Shown in pieces: positions 13,501-23,590 of a DNA stretch of 64,000 nt; position 1 is the first letter of the stretch, and each line of letters begins with the position of its first letter. The notes under the pieces were generated by a model that ran no database searches, was not told the DNA's origin, and was given only the letters and a program-made list of their open reading frames with translations. Position numbers and translations under genes: made by a program. Where the stretch lies: positions 29,560,001-29,624,000 of the forward strand of contig NC_090291.1 of NCBI RefSeq assembly GCF_037392515.1. The letters run 5' to 3'. Source of the stretch: Haliotis asinina (lineage: Eukaryota > Mollusca > Gastropoda > Lepetellida > Haliotidae).

Positions 13501-14936
13501 TATAAAACCAGTCAGCGAAGCACAGTACGAAAACTAGAATATCACAATTAGCATCAAAACTAGCGTGGAAAGTTATAACTGATATCATTATATGGACAAT
13601 ACAATATATAAACTGGCTATAGATCGCCAACAACAGTGGGTAGATCACCAGACTAGGGACCATGGGGACTTACAGTACCTTTGCTACCTGCATGGACCCT
13701 TGTTGGATTTACATCATCCCCTAAGCTGCTGGCGATTGTAAGAAATTTTAGCCAAAATTAAATTTACATTGACTTTGAACGTTTTGGGGCTTACGTACCC
13801 TCTCAGGAGGACAATAACTTTACAATACTTCAACCCCCTCTGAGGGTACATCCACTAACAATTCTAGTTATTAATCTAAACTACCAATCATAAAAATACA
13901 TCTTTCTACAGAACATATTAATAAAAATTCACCCATGAAATCAATTTCTGTTCAAAAAACAATAATTAAATGAGTACTAACAGAGGTAAAAAGATCCTTA
14001 ACAGTTTTGACATAGAAATATTTATCCCTTGTGATGGAGAATTCAACACAGTCAAGCAGGATATGCTTGATCGTGTTCCAGTCCCCCCTAAGTAAGTGAA
14101 GCAATTTCAGCAAATCTGAAGGAACTGCATCTCAAATGTAAACAAGTTAAGCCAAATCGCAAAACAATTGCAGCGATATCGGTATTTAGCGATAATAACA
14201 TAAACATATTGCCCCTATCAGAAACAATGTCTGTACAACTTGAAACACACTCAGCAATCTTCGGAGATTTCTTGGCTCCATTCCATGATTTGTCGGTCGC
14301 GTCCCGAAACTCACACACCAAACCATGGCATCACTGGAAGGAGCACCTGTCTCGGTGAGTTTTTGTTTTTAGTTTCTACCATTTCATTCGTATAATTGTC
14401 CACCTTTGACCACCCGTGTTGAATGCGAAATTCATCACTTTGATTTATGGAAGCATGGCTGAATCCATGGATTATTTTGATGTGTAATGGGTATGTACCC
14501 AGAATGCTACAGTCAGTTTGATGTGTGCTTGGTACAAGAACTTGCAAAACAGACCAACTTCTGTACAATGTGCACTGTGGATACAAACTGTGCAACACAG
14601 GTGGAGAATGGCATTGTCAGCTTTAGCAATCCTTAAAACAGGAAGTTTTCAAAGACTAACTGCTTAGTCCACAGCAATAATGTGACAATTTGCACAAAAC
14701 ATGTCAACATCATGGAGTATGTACGAGTCCTATGTATACGTGTTCATTTACTGCAAATCGGCTTACAATATTGATAGAAACTAAATTTTCATTCCTGCAC
14801 TGTCTTCTTCAAAACTGGTTATCACCTTCACACTTTGGTCGCTGGAACATGTGGCCATCCTTGTTCCGTGGAAATCATAGGAGACATCGTGGATCAAGTC
14901 TTTATGATCAACTGGGATGGATTTGGCCACATACAT
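1546..14936 (-). CDS. SEH1L: SEH1, WD40 nucleoporin / GATOR2 subunit (8 coding exons)
   Basis: Seh1 is a six-bladed WD40 protein of the Nup107-160 (Y) complex at nuclear pores and of GATOR2, which controls TORC1. Coding exons, read on the minus strand: 14936-14826, 13336-13286, 12820-12596, 8978-8848, 8238-8146, 7826-7601, 2452-2374, 1727-1546. All introns are GT-AG, phases agree, and the total is 1098 bases or 365 aa (human about 360). The start is the ATG at 14936, giving [20 protein letters not shown], close to the human N terminus. Family landmarks are [11 protein letters not shown] and [13 protein letters not shown] in exon 3, the [16 protein letters not shown] segment in exon 6, and [12 protein letters not shown] in exon 7. 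The C-terminal tail after about residue 307 is divergent, as in other species. Its introns hold two DIRS fossils, a LINE end and SINEs. The boundaries come from reading the sequence by eye, but unbroken phase across eight exons makes the model firm. Confidence 0.96.
2583..2745 (-). repeat. SINE family A, 3' part (split copy)
   Basis: This is the CTCA-tailed SINE family found throughout the window (TGAGTGAG, then CAGCAATATTCCAG, then GGTCTGTAAATAA on the plus strand). It stops at GACCACCTGGCCC. The missing half resumes at 7309, on the far side of the DIRS fossil. Confidence 0.75.
2746..7308 (-). mobile_element. DIRS-type tyrosine-recombinase retroelement, fossil
   Basis: A DIRS-family element lies in the last large intron of SEH1. 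Minus-strand peptide relics run in DIRS order: RNase H (about 4930-5180, with [13 protein letters not shown]), the RNase H tail and linker (about 4370-4810), and tyrosine recombinase with its core-binding domain (about 4120-4510) and C-terminal part (about 3650-3920). Near the ends are inverted repeats of about 150 bases (about 2785-2935 and 6916-7077), and a shorter complementary copy lies near 3030-3125, as DIRS elements are known to have. Regions above 5200 may hold degraded upstream domains that I could not place. The element is broken in many places and looks old. It splits a SINE (2583-2745 and 7309-7450), so it is younger than that SINE. Confidence 0.8.
7309..7450 (-). repeat. SINE family A, 5' part (split copy)
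   Basis: It resumes at CTGATCCCGTTAGTCGCC and continues with the GGCAAGCATGGGTTG and GATCTTCATGG blocks, exactly the portion missing from the copy at 2583-2745. Confidence 0.72.
8557..8700 (-). repeat. SINE family B (tRNA-derived), diverged
   Basis: The tRNA-derived family is present in reverse: GTGAATGAGTG, then CAATACTCCTGCAATATCATGG and GAAATGGGTTTCAC, and then a poor copy of the head. It lies between SEH1 exons 4 and 5. Confidence 0.5.
9228..9300 (-). repeat. SINE family B fragment
   Basis: A GAGTGAGTGAG tail followed by TTTTGTACCCATGAGAGGAA and CAAACCACTTGGCCACC. This is a shortened copy at the edge of the second DIRS fossil. Confidence 0.5.
9300..12110 (-). mobile_element. Second DIRS-type element fossil, shorter
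   Basis: This remnant lies between SEH1 exons 3 and 4. Minus-strand relics include a gag-like segment (about 10660-11880), an RNase H end with [21 protein letters not shown] (about 10080-10170), and a tyrosine recombinase core-binding domain (about 9740-9930). Little reverse transcriptase is left between gag and RNase H. It is clearly incomplete, with several breaks, and comes from a different subfamily than the 2746-7308 copy. Its ends are approximate, and a SINE fragment borders it at 9228-9300. Confidence 0.65.
13406..14090 (-). mobile_element. 5'-truncated non-LTR retrotransposon (LINE) 3' end
   Basis: On the minus strand, from about 14090 downward, the translation reads [20 protein letters not shown] followed by [15 protein letters not shown]. 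This is the typical C-terminal end of LINE reverse transcriptase proteins, with its conserved (K)HILLDC block. A roughly 550-base 3' UTR follows and ends in TTAAATATTAACTCACTCAC with a (CTCA)n tail near 13406. It is truncated at the 5' end, as LINE copies usually are. It lies in SEH1 intron 1, in the same orientation as the gene. Confidence 0.65.
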
Positions 14937-15250
14937 GGTTAATGTCAATCAAACAAAGGTGAAAAATATGTAATTAACGTGTGATACTAAGACACAATAA
15001 TAAGTAACTATGTATATGTTTCAATTAGAGTTATCGTTCTAACATAATACACTGGCAGGTGCGCGATAAGTTTGTACTTCCATGCGCCCCGTACGAATCG
15101 TCTATATACACGACGTCGTGTATATTGTGGTACAATATACACGACTGGATAATTTCCTTCCCCGCTTTGCAAGACGCGCTGTGATTGGTAGATTCCTTTA
15201 AACTGGTTACAGGCCCTTGTACCGCCGGAGGACTAGCGTTACAATAGGTG
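14937..15250 (-). promoter_or_regulatory. Likely SEH1 promoter with palindrome
   Basis: The stretch lies directly upstream of the SEH1 start codon. It is richer in CpG than its surroundings (CGCGCTGTG, CCGCCGGAGG near 15170-15230) and carries a CCAAT box in reverse (GATTGG, 15183-15188). A perfect 22-base palindrome lies at 15104-15125 with core TACACGACGTCGTGTA, followed by a further half site (ATATACACGAC) near 15135-15145. Promoter function is inferred from position and composition. No start site can be read from sequence alone. Confidence 0.5.
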
Positions 15251-15828
15251 TCATCGTACCTTTCCGAGGTTTTAAGGCATAGTCTTCCCCGTACTTTCCC
15301 ACAAGTTATGAATCGCTGTCATTGACAGTTGTTAGCGGAATGCTCATATTGTGCTAATATTCTGTAAGAATAGTTTGCAAAATCAATACCAAGTTAACTT
15401 ACCTTCAATATATTTTTTTTTACAATATTCTCGCTTTGTGTGTCTTTTGGGTAGCAATGATAAATGGGTTCGAACGACATGTCCATTCACACAGTCTAGA
15501 AAGGCCTGTTACCTTCAATTTAAGGCATCGTTACTTCTATTTTCTTAAGCGCATAATGATCACAATCATTCTTGACAATGATTTTTCGTTGCGTTGCTAA
15601 AATGACATAAATATACATACTCTTGGGTTGTGTTTTATTTACGTGTGCTGTGTATTACTTCGAAGATGGGAATAATTTTCTTTTGTATGAATCAATTTAC
15701 AGTAAACCAATATAAAATTGTTGATGAATAGAGAATCTCAACCAAGGGTCTATTGATACCAATTATACCAACACGTGTTGATTAAAGTTACAAATATCCG
15801 ATGCTTGCAGGGGATGTTTTTACTTTCG

Positions 15829-16115
15829 TCAACAAGTGTTGATAAAACTGATATCACCAGACACGAGGGTGAGATTCTATTTATCATAAAAAACAATTCT
15901 TCATTAGTTTTCAATGAAAAATGTTCATCTCTCAACACAGAATTACCATTAGACATGCAGTGAAGCGACATCATAGCATTGTGAAGTCATGAAGTTCATG
16001 ACGTCATGTAAATGTCCGGGCATTGTACAAAATCTACTTCCAAAATGATATCTCATAGGAGATGTCGTTTGATCTCACACAAGATATCTCCTCTGGAACA
16101 CAGTTTTTGACGATA
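15829..16115 (+). repeat. Dispersed repeat family C, copy 1
   Basis: It shares long blocks with 25375-25655, including AGGGTGAGATTCTATTTATC, AGCATTGTGA and GGAACACAGTTTT, over about 285 bases at roughly 75-80% identity by eye. No coding potential was seen. Class unknown. Confidence 0.65.
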
Positions 16116-16301
16116 TAGAGGATATTATATATGAGTGGCCATGCCATACTTTCTTTACGACACGAGTGCATTTTTATTTTCTTCAAGGAGACATTTGCAA
16201 ATGTATTTGGACATATCCACGAGTAAATTCCTAGTCTTTTAATATTCATTGTTTCTAACAAATATATGCAGATGCCAATGTACATTACAAATTAATATAG
16301 T

Positions 16302-16467
16302 GAGTGAGTGAGTTCAGGTGTATGAGCCTTCTTTCAATATTCCAGCAATATCACGGTAGGGGACACCAGAAATGGGCTTCACACATTGTACCCATGTAGG
16401 AAATCGAACTCGAGTCTTTTGCGAGACGAGCGAACGCTTCAACCACTTGGCTACCCCACCAACTCTA
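16302..16467 (-). repeat. SINE family B (tRNA-derived), near full length
   Basis: Read on the minus strand it begins with a tRNA-like head (GTGGGGTAGCCAAGTGGTTG) and an imperfect B box around GAGTTCGATTTCC. It passes through GAAGCCCATTTCTGGTGTCC and ends in CACTCACTCAC. Confidence 0.75.
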
Positions 16468-16634
16468 ATTAATATAGATATTAATGCAGCATAATATATA
16501 CCCCACTGAATTAAATATGTTTTACAGTATGAGATTATTTGCTGCAGTAGGGAGCTGGAACAGTGCAAGGCATTCAGCAGTAGGTATGTAATATTCATAC
16601 TATAAGGGTATCCAGTGCAGTAGATTTGAGGTAC

Positions 16635-16850
16635 TGAGTGAGTGGGTTTAGGTTTACGCTTCACTCAGCATTATTCAAGCTATATGACATTGTCCAGATA
16701 AGACAGTCCAGTGGTCAACATCATGACCGCTAATCCACGCAACTGGGATACGATGTCACGAGTCAACCAAATCAGCGAATCGGACCATCCGATCCCGTTT
16801 GTCGCCTCTTACGACAAGAATGGGCTACTGAAGATCAATTCAGGTATCTG
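16635..16850 (-). repeat. SINE family A
   Basis: GAGTGAGTGGGTTTAGG, then CACTCAGCATTATTCAAGC, then CCGATCCCGTTTGTCGCC and GACAAGAATGGGCTACTG on the plus strand. It lies in the SEH1-NEURL2 spacer, 170 bases from a family B copy. Confidence 0.75.
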
Positions 16851-17594
16851 GTACAGTTTAAAGGTGTCCGTTATAGGGGGTATCTGGTACAGTATATGGG
16901 TGTTCACTAAAGTATGACTGTATCCAAAACGACAGTTTTCTGATACGGTACAATCCCTATTACAGTATCATCTACAGTACAAACCTGTCACAATGCTGAC
17001 AGTTATGTACAGAAGGAATCTGTTACTATACAAAACAAGAACAAGTGCATCCATTCCGGTTGACATCTGGTACAGTATATGACATCCAAAGGAGTAGATA
17101 TTTACGAGAGAAAAATATTGTTTGCTACAAAGACATACTTCCATAAATGTATGCGAATGTACAAATATCTTGAAAATAAAACTGGTACGCGCATTTAATT
17201 TGTGTTCTATTTTATTTGTAAATTCATAAATGCACAGCATGAAATAGGTCTGTAAAATTAATTTCTTTATAATCCAGGCAACTGATATCCGATATGTATC
17301 GAGTGGCCGTTTCGACCTGTTCCCTTGTATTATGTATAAATTGTAATGACTGCATTAGAAAGTACGAAAATATATTACAAATACATCTACAAATAACATT
17401 TGAAGCATAACTTCATTTTTTAAGGATACAAATTTTGAATCCACACTGAGTGTTGCGCAAAAAAGTTCTCCATTGTAAAATTAATAGATCTATGTCATTA
17501 TTTAACCAGTTATAATTTCTTACGAATATATCCTATGGTTAACATAAACTTAAATTAGTTTTCGTGTGAATGACAGCATTCTATAAACGATAAA

Positions 17595-17830
17595 AGGACT
17601 GTCGTGCATATAACAGACTTGCATACACGACATTGTTTTGTCGTGCATATAAGAGCATTATATACACGACGTCGTGTACATAGCCACAGCGCCGTAGCGC
17701 TCCAATACCTTGCAATGTAACAAGTAAGATGATTGGTCTGTCAACGATATTAAACCAATCGATGACGCTTTTACAAATGCCAACTAGGGAGTACAGGAAG
17801 TGCGAACAAGATTAACAACAAGAAGATGGT
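17595..17830 (+). promoter_or_regulatory. Promoter-like patch, possibly for NEURL2 5' exon
   Basis: Here TACACGACGTCGTGTA recurs as a perfect 16-base palindrome at 17663-17678. Half sites of the form GTCGTGCATATAA lie near 17599 and 17640, with GCATACACGAC near 17621. CpG-rich GCGCCGTAGCGC (17690-17701) and CCAAT boxes in both directions (17701-17706, 17731-17737, 17754-17760) follow. NEURL2 needs a noncoding first exon upstream of 23570, and this is the best promoter candidate. The link is inferred and the 5.8 kb gap to the coding exon is unproven. Confidence 0.35.
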
Positions 17831-20800
17831 ACAAGACCTCCATATAACTCGTACGACATGTTTATTATTTTCCTCCATATAAGAAATAGTTTTATCATGC
17901 ATAAATACCCATCCTACTTTTAACTACAACTTTGACAAGTTAAGAATGATTCTTTCAGACCCGGCTTCTGCCTAGTGCTTTCCACATGATAGACTTTATC
18001 ATACACGTCCACGTTTTGCGTGCTTCAGCAAAGATAACCTCTCACTGTGACTTATGTGCCGAGTAATGTTGTCGCTGCTTTGAGGCCGAGAGAGCTAGTC
18101 TAGTTAGTAGTCTAAATAATGTGTGTTGACCGCACCGGAGCTTGAGATGTGACCCGCGTGAAGAGCCTTGCATTGTCAAGGGTGGTATTGGACTTTGGGT
18201 AGATGGACAAATAACATTTGACCCAGTCCATAAGTGTATACTGTGTACCGGTTTTCACCCTTGATTGTGATATCTTTGTAATCAAGATATATGCATGCAG
18301 AATACTTTGCAGGTTTGTCCTGTTTGTGTTATTTCCAAACAACAGCATATTCAGTCAGTATACATTGTGAGATTGTCTTACAGCTTATTCAATATTTGAC
18401 ATTGAGAAGTTGCCAGAACATTGCTGTTTCTAAGTAAAAGAAATGTGTGTATATATTGGCAAAATCAGTCAATAGCATGTACATTGATACATTTCTGTGC
18501 ATTATTCCTATTAATGTTCTTTAGAAGGGCTACCATTCATTATGTCATTTTCAGTTCATGTAGAATTAATTACATGTAACAGTATTCCTCATACTTTAAC
18601 ATGTTTTCTACAAACAAACAAAAAATACAATGAGAAACAAGGTGTCATATTATCAGAATCATTCATTCTATCACCTCTGATTCATTATGCAAACATTAGT
18701 TGGTGAGGTGAATGCACAATATATGAGCATTGAATGTATCATAGCTGAACCATGACTTACAGTCAATTTGACCGTTTTTACATGCTTATGAGAATAATTC
18801 TGATACATATTCCTTCATTCACAAATAGATTAATTCACAAATCAGAATTAAGGAAATGTATAAATCTTAAGAGAAATGAATGTCACACCTTGGTTGCTAA
18901 GCATTATGAGACAGTTACTAGAACTTAACAAGACATGATGCATCAGTCATGTATCATGAAATAATAATTCATACCAAAATTCATTATTACTTATAATCAG
19001 GATTAGCATTCAGACATACCAAATTTCATTATTACTTACAACTGGCCTTAGCATTCAAATATTAGGAAAATATAAATACAGAGGATTAGTTTCATCATGT
19101 ACCAGTAATAGCTTAGAGAAAGCCACCAGTCAGAAGTAGTAAAACTCATCTCACAGACATTCTGTTGAAAAGGTATGTTACACACAATTCCACTGTGCTA
19201 GGTAAAATGCTAATGCTGGTTATAAGTAATAATTAATTTTGGTATAATAATTCATAGCAAAATTCATCATTTCATGATAGATGCATAAACATGACAACTG
19301 AATGTGCTGACTTCAAAAGAAATATTTACATTTCTTTTGTATATTTATGCATTAATTCTCCTTTTCAGAATCAACCTCAAGTTCATAGTCATTTACATAT
19401 TGCTTTCAAGGAAATTATGCCATTATTGACTAATATCGATGGTATATGTATGGTAATGGAAATGTAGTTGTGTCCATGGTCATGACAACAGGGAATTTTT
19501 CTGATGTTTGGAGCAATGTATGTCACAAATAAATGAAGACAGTTATGTAATTGTAAGTCTGATATTTAATTTGCAGGGGATAATAAATGCAAGAGTAGTA
19601 GCAATAGTTGTAAGTGCTGAGTAAAGTGAAGTTTGAAGGGTCAAATACCTTCCTGATATGGCTGGAATGTTGCATCATATTGCTGGAAAATGAAGTGATG
19701 TACTTGTAATACTGTGTGATACAGCTGGAATGTTGCATGACATCACTCGAGTATTGGGGGATGTAGGTGTAATATTACTAGTTACACAGTGTTTTGAAAG
19801 GGTGTATGGGACTCATGTAAATTCTGTATATCCTGAGGCACAGCAGTTGTGTACACCTTTTCAAAACACTTTGTGATGAATTTTTTAACCTTAAGATCTT
19901 CTAAACAAGCTTATGTTTTGAGAATAACATTCAACCCAAGGCAGAATGAGATCAAAACATTTTGCCATATTTCCTGAATGGTCATAAAGGGAGATAACTC
20001 TGAATGGCTTAGTTTATGATAAAAATGATCGAATTTGAGATTTTGTTAAACGACAAGTGGAATACAGAAACTTTGTTTTTTGATATTGTATTGACACAAA
20101 CAAGCAAGAAATTATGGCAGCAGTTTTATTACTTTGTGTTTACTCATAAGTGTACATGCCAACTCTAAAATTTTGATTGACGCAATCAGCCATCCGGCAG
20201 CCACATTCCATCTCAGGTGAAGGTCATTTGTACAACCCATGTAGTGTGTCACATGACAGATTTTACGGAGTTTACAGCTTGTAGACCCTGGCAAATCTGC
20301 CTACATGGTTTCGTATGCTGTGGCTATTAATTAATGAGAATTCGACAAAAATTATCTTAGGAATAATAATGTGTGATATTGGTGGAATAGTGCATGATAT
20401 AGCTGGAATATGGTGTGATATAACAGTAATATTGCAGGATATAGCATATATACAGCATATATACCTGTCATAGCAGAAGCTGGAGTAAGACAATCATGAT
20501 TTCATATTAAAAAAAAAAAAAAAAATCTCAAACTAGTGTCTTCTGTATGAAATTATGTTCTGCAGCTAAATGTTCTGTTGATATGAACAATTTTGTATTT
20601 GTAACATGTTTTGTACTTGTTTTCAGGACTATTTTCCAGCTTTTCAGTAGCTTCGCCATGTCTGCCTGATTAGACGATGGCAACCACATGCCTTTCAGGA
20701 TGGATGCCATGGGTTAGTACGATACATGGGTTCGGAGGGTTCTAACATTTTCTGTGGCTGTTGTAGCAAAATAGATAGACAGATTGTGCAGTTGGGTTGC

Positions 20801-21289
20801 TCTAGTTGGATTGACTTTGCAGACAAGGTGGGCTCACTTTGTATTTCACACACAATCATGTGTTTTTATGTGACTTGTGGTAAGGTGTGCCCCCACTTAT
20901 TTTCAAAATCCTGGGCGTGCGCACCACTTTGTGTGGTCCATGCTTGTCTATTTACCACTTAAGAAACCATTCTTCTGAAGAGGATTGTGGTTCAAGGACA
21001 ATCACTCAGCAGAAATCTCAATGTGTTCTGTTTGATTAAGTGGGTCATGTCATAGATCACTTACGCAGTTTGAATTAGCTGTAGACAATGTGCTCAAGTG
21101 CATCCATTACTGACAAAAGCAAACTAATATTTGTACACAAATCAATGTGAAAAACATTCCTCATGTCTTCCTTTGAACATGTTAATACCTCTATGTCTTT
21201 TTACCATACTACATGAATAGTCCTGGGTTTTTTGTGTGCTTTGTCACGTTTTCTGGGATTTGATGTTGTCGGACTGTGGGAACTGTAAG
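17831..21289. other. SEH1-NEURL2 spacer, nothing firm
   Basis: AT-rich. Short ATATAGCTGGAATAT-type repetitions occur at 19660-19740 and 20370-20420, and an A tract at 20510-20525. A possible acceptor (TTGTTTTCAG, about 20616-20625) precedes a GC-richer 90 bases that could be a noncoding exon. This is not supported further. Confidence 0.3.
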
Positions 21290-23370
21290 GTTAAGTGTAA
21301 GGGGTGCATGGGCGAGCTTGCTGAAGTGGGGGATTGAGCCCACCTGTGACGGGTGAGGAAACCTTGTAGTCAACTTTGTGTGCAGACTCTCTCCGTGTCA
21401 TCACAACCCCTAGTGTACAATACATAACCCTGTGCACTTTAAAGAAGCCATGAATCTGTTGGTATATGACCAGATGGTGGCCACATGAATACATGCAACA
21501 CCTAGTTGCGGGTACAGCAATGTGCAGTAAACTTGGACGAAGTACTGTGACTGTGTTCCAGTCCACCCAGCTATGAATGGGTACCTTGTTAGGACGAGCT
21601 TTAAAGGGGCACTGATGCAGAGCAATTTCTGTGGACTGGTTGTTTCATTTGTGATTGTTTTTCTCCCGTGAGTACCCAGATGATATCCCAGAATTCGTGA
21701 CTGGTTCGCGACCTCTGCTGCGCCACCCATATGCGCAATTGATAGTTAAGTATAGACTGACCAACAAAGATGAAGTCATTATTATGAAAACAAATGAAAC
21801 ACTTTGAAGTTAATCATCTGCCAGTGTTAAAAAAGTGGTTAGGACTGAAAAATAACAAAGTCAGTGTACGTATTAATAGTTTGTCTTATAACCATATTTA
21901 GTTTCTTGATACATTTGTATGTATTTTGAAACTTTGTAAAAAAAAACCTACATGGTCGGCTTATACTTATAGTGAATTTATAATGTGACTGTAATATTTA
22001 TACATTGTATAGATTGCCAACGTGAATCATATTTCACACCTATTCGTGACCTAGTGCATGTTTCTGTAGTACAGATTCTGCTGAATGCTACAACGAATAA
22101 ATTAAAATAAAATGCAGATATTAAATTTAAAAGAGACTAAAGTTATGGCAACAATGTGGCGGGCAATTCTTTGAAGGAAAGATGTTGTTTCTACACTTGC
22201 ACTTTACGACAGTGTGTAGTCAGTATAGATTAGTAAATCCACACACATAAACACTGCCTTTTGACAAATCCGCTGTGGAAGTAATTAATCAATCAGCTTG
22301 TTAACGGTTAATCATTCGATTGATGTTTGTTTTTATAACTCAGCTGATATACCCTCTTGCATTACTTACATGCACATCTTACATAACATGCAATACATTT
22401 GCCACATCAGACCTTAATTTATAATGTTGAGTATTTACTCCAGGCAAAAGAGATGCCAAATGGGCAAATGTCGGGTAGTCCAAGTGGGGTTACTGCTAAC
22501 TACACCTGTTTTAAATTCATTAACGGACCATCAAGTGAATGATGACAAATAAAATTCGTAGGTTTATACCATCAAAAGGGTGTTACAGCAAGGAAGATGT
22601 AATCTCTGCGTCGCATGCAGCCTGAAAACACGTAGGGGTCGAAACTGTTTTGAGGATCCCAACGGAACTTTGTTGTTACATAAGAAGTACACATAGGTAT
22701 TTGCTGTGTACTTGGGTAAATACGTGTAATTGTTTTTTCAGAAATTTTCAGATTTCTCTACCAATTCACATAAATTAATTTTTTGTTTTTATTATCATAG
22801 ATAATAAACCAGGGGCCCAAAATTTACATATGAATTTTGCTATGACAGCTGGGCCAGCCCTCAAAACTATCTAAATATGCAATCTTATATGAAACAAATA
22901 GCTTGCTAGCTGTAGACATCATATTTTTACATGACATGATTAAATATCGAGGTCAAAAACACAGAAATAGGATCAAATTGGATCAGTCACTATACCATCA
23001 AGGCATCAGAAAAAAACTACACTGCTGGGATATTTTATTACAAACAGAGAAGGAATAACAGGGATATTTTCAAATAACGGGATGTGATGGTCATCTTCAC
23101 TGTTTAGGGTGAAGAAATTCTGCTAATGCGGACAAGATCCCAGTCCCCGTGTTTGTCACGGTCGACATTATTCGCTCCGCATCAGTGCCCCTTTAAATAA
23201 CTCAGTTTGCCTAGAGGCAGAAAGAGTTGTACACTCCCCAGGGAGTTAAGACTGATAATACAATGGGCGGTTGATACTGACATCCAATGATCGAGGGATA
23301 TAACTGTCAGCGCCTTGAGCAAGCACTAGGTGCGCGAATTTGTGTGCAATATAAATATTGTATAATAATA
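21290..23370 (+). repeat. SINE-like repeat split by the TTAA element
   Basis: Left part is about 21290-21600. The right part is about 23197-23370 and ends with CAGCGCCTTGAGCAAGCAC, then AATATAAATATTG and an ATA-rich tail. That tail type is shared by many animal SINEs. The left head was not assigned to a tRNA or 5S source. The pairing of the two halves is inferred from position. Confidence 0.4.
21605..23192. mobile_element. TTAA-flanked non-autonomous DNA transposon (1.59 kb)
   Basis: The left end AGGGGCACTGATGCAGAGCA matches the inverted right end AGGGGCACTGATGCGGAGCG. TTAA lies at both borders (21601-21604 and 23193-23196). A TTAA target fits piggyBac or Sola2 families, but I recognise no transposase inside. 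The right end stops about 400 bases before the NEURL2 start codon. It splits an older SINE-like repeat. Confidence 0.72.
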
Positions 23371-23590
23371 ATGATACGTGCATGAATTACCTTTTACAAC
23401 AATCTGTTATTAATTTATCCAACACCTTGATAAATATTGTGCACCAGGAATCTTTCCAGGTTGACAGGCATTTGGTTAAAATGTAATCAACCTAATGAAT
23501 TAGAGCCCAGTGTGATTTGATTGATTGAGAAAAGAGTTATTTAAGCTTGTCAGTCTTTTCTTTATTTCAGAATATGTTTCCTCATCAAAG

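Noticed and set aside
16314-16664. Minus-strand frame with WLKRSLVSQKTRVRFPTWV
   Set aside because: This peptide is the usual chance translation of the tRNA-derived SINE (the same text appears in the 24649-24843 frame).
20528-20710. Minus-strand 60-codon frame in the SEH1-NEURL2 spacer
   Set aside because: No family motif and no good splice donor at its end. The plus-strand acceptor-like site suggests at most a noncoding exon.
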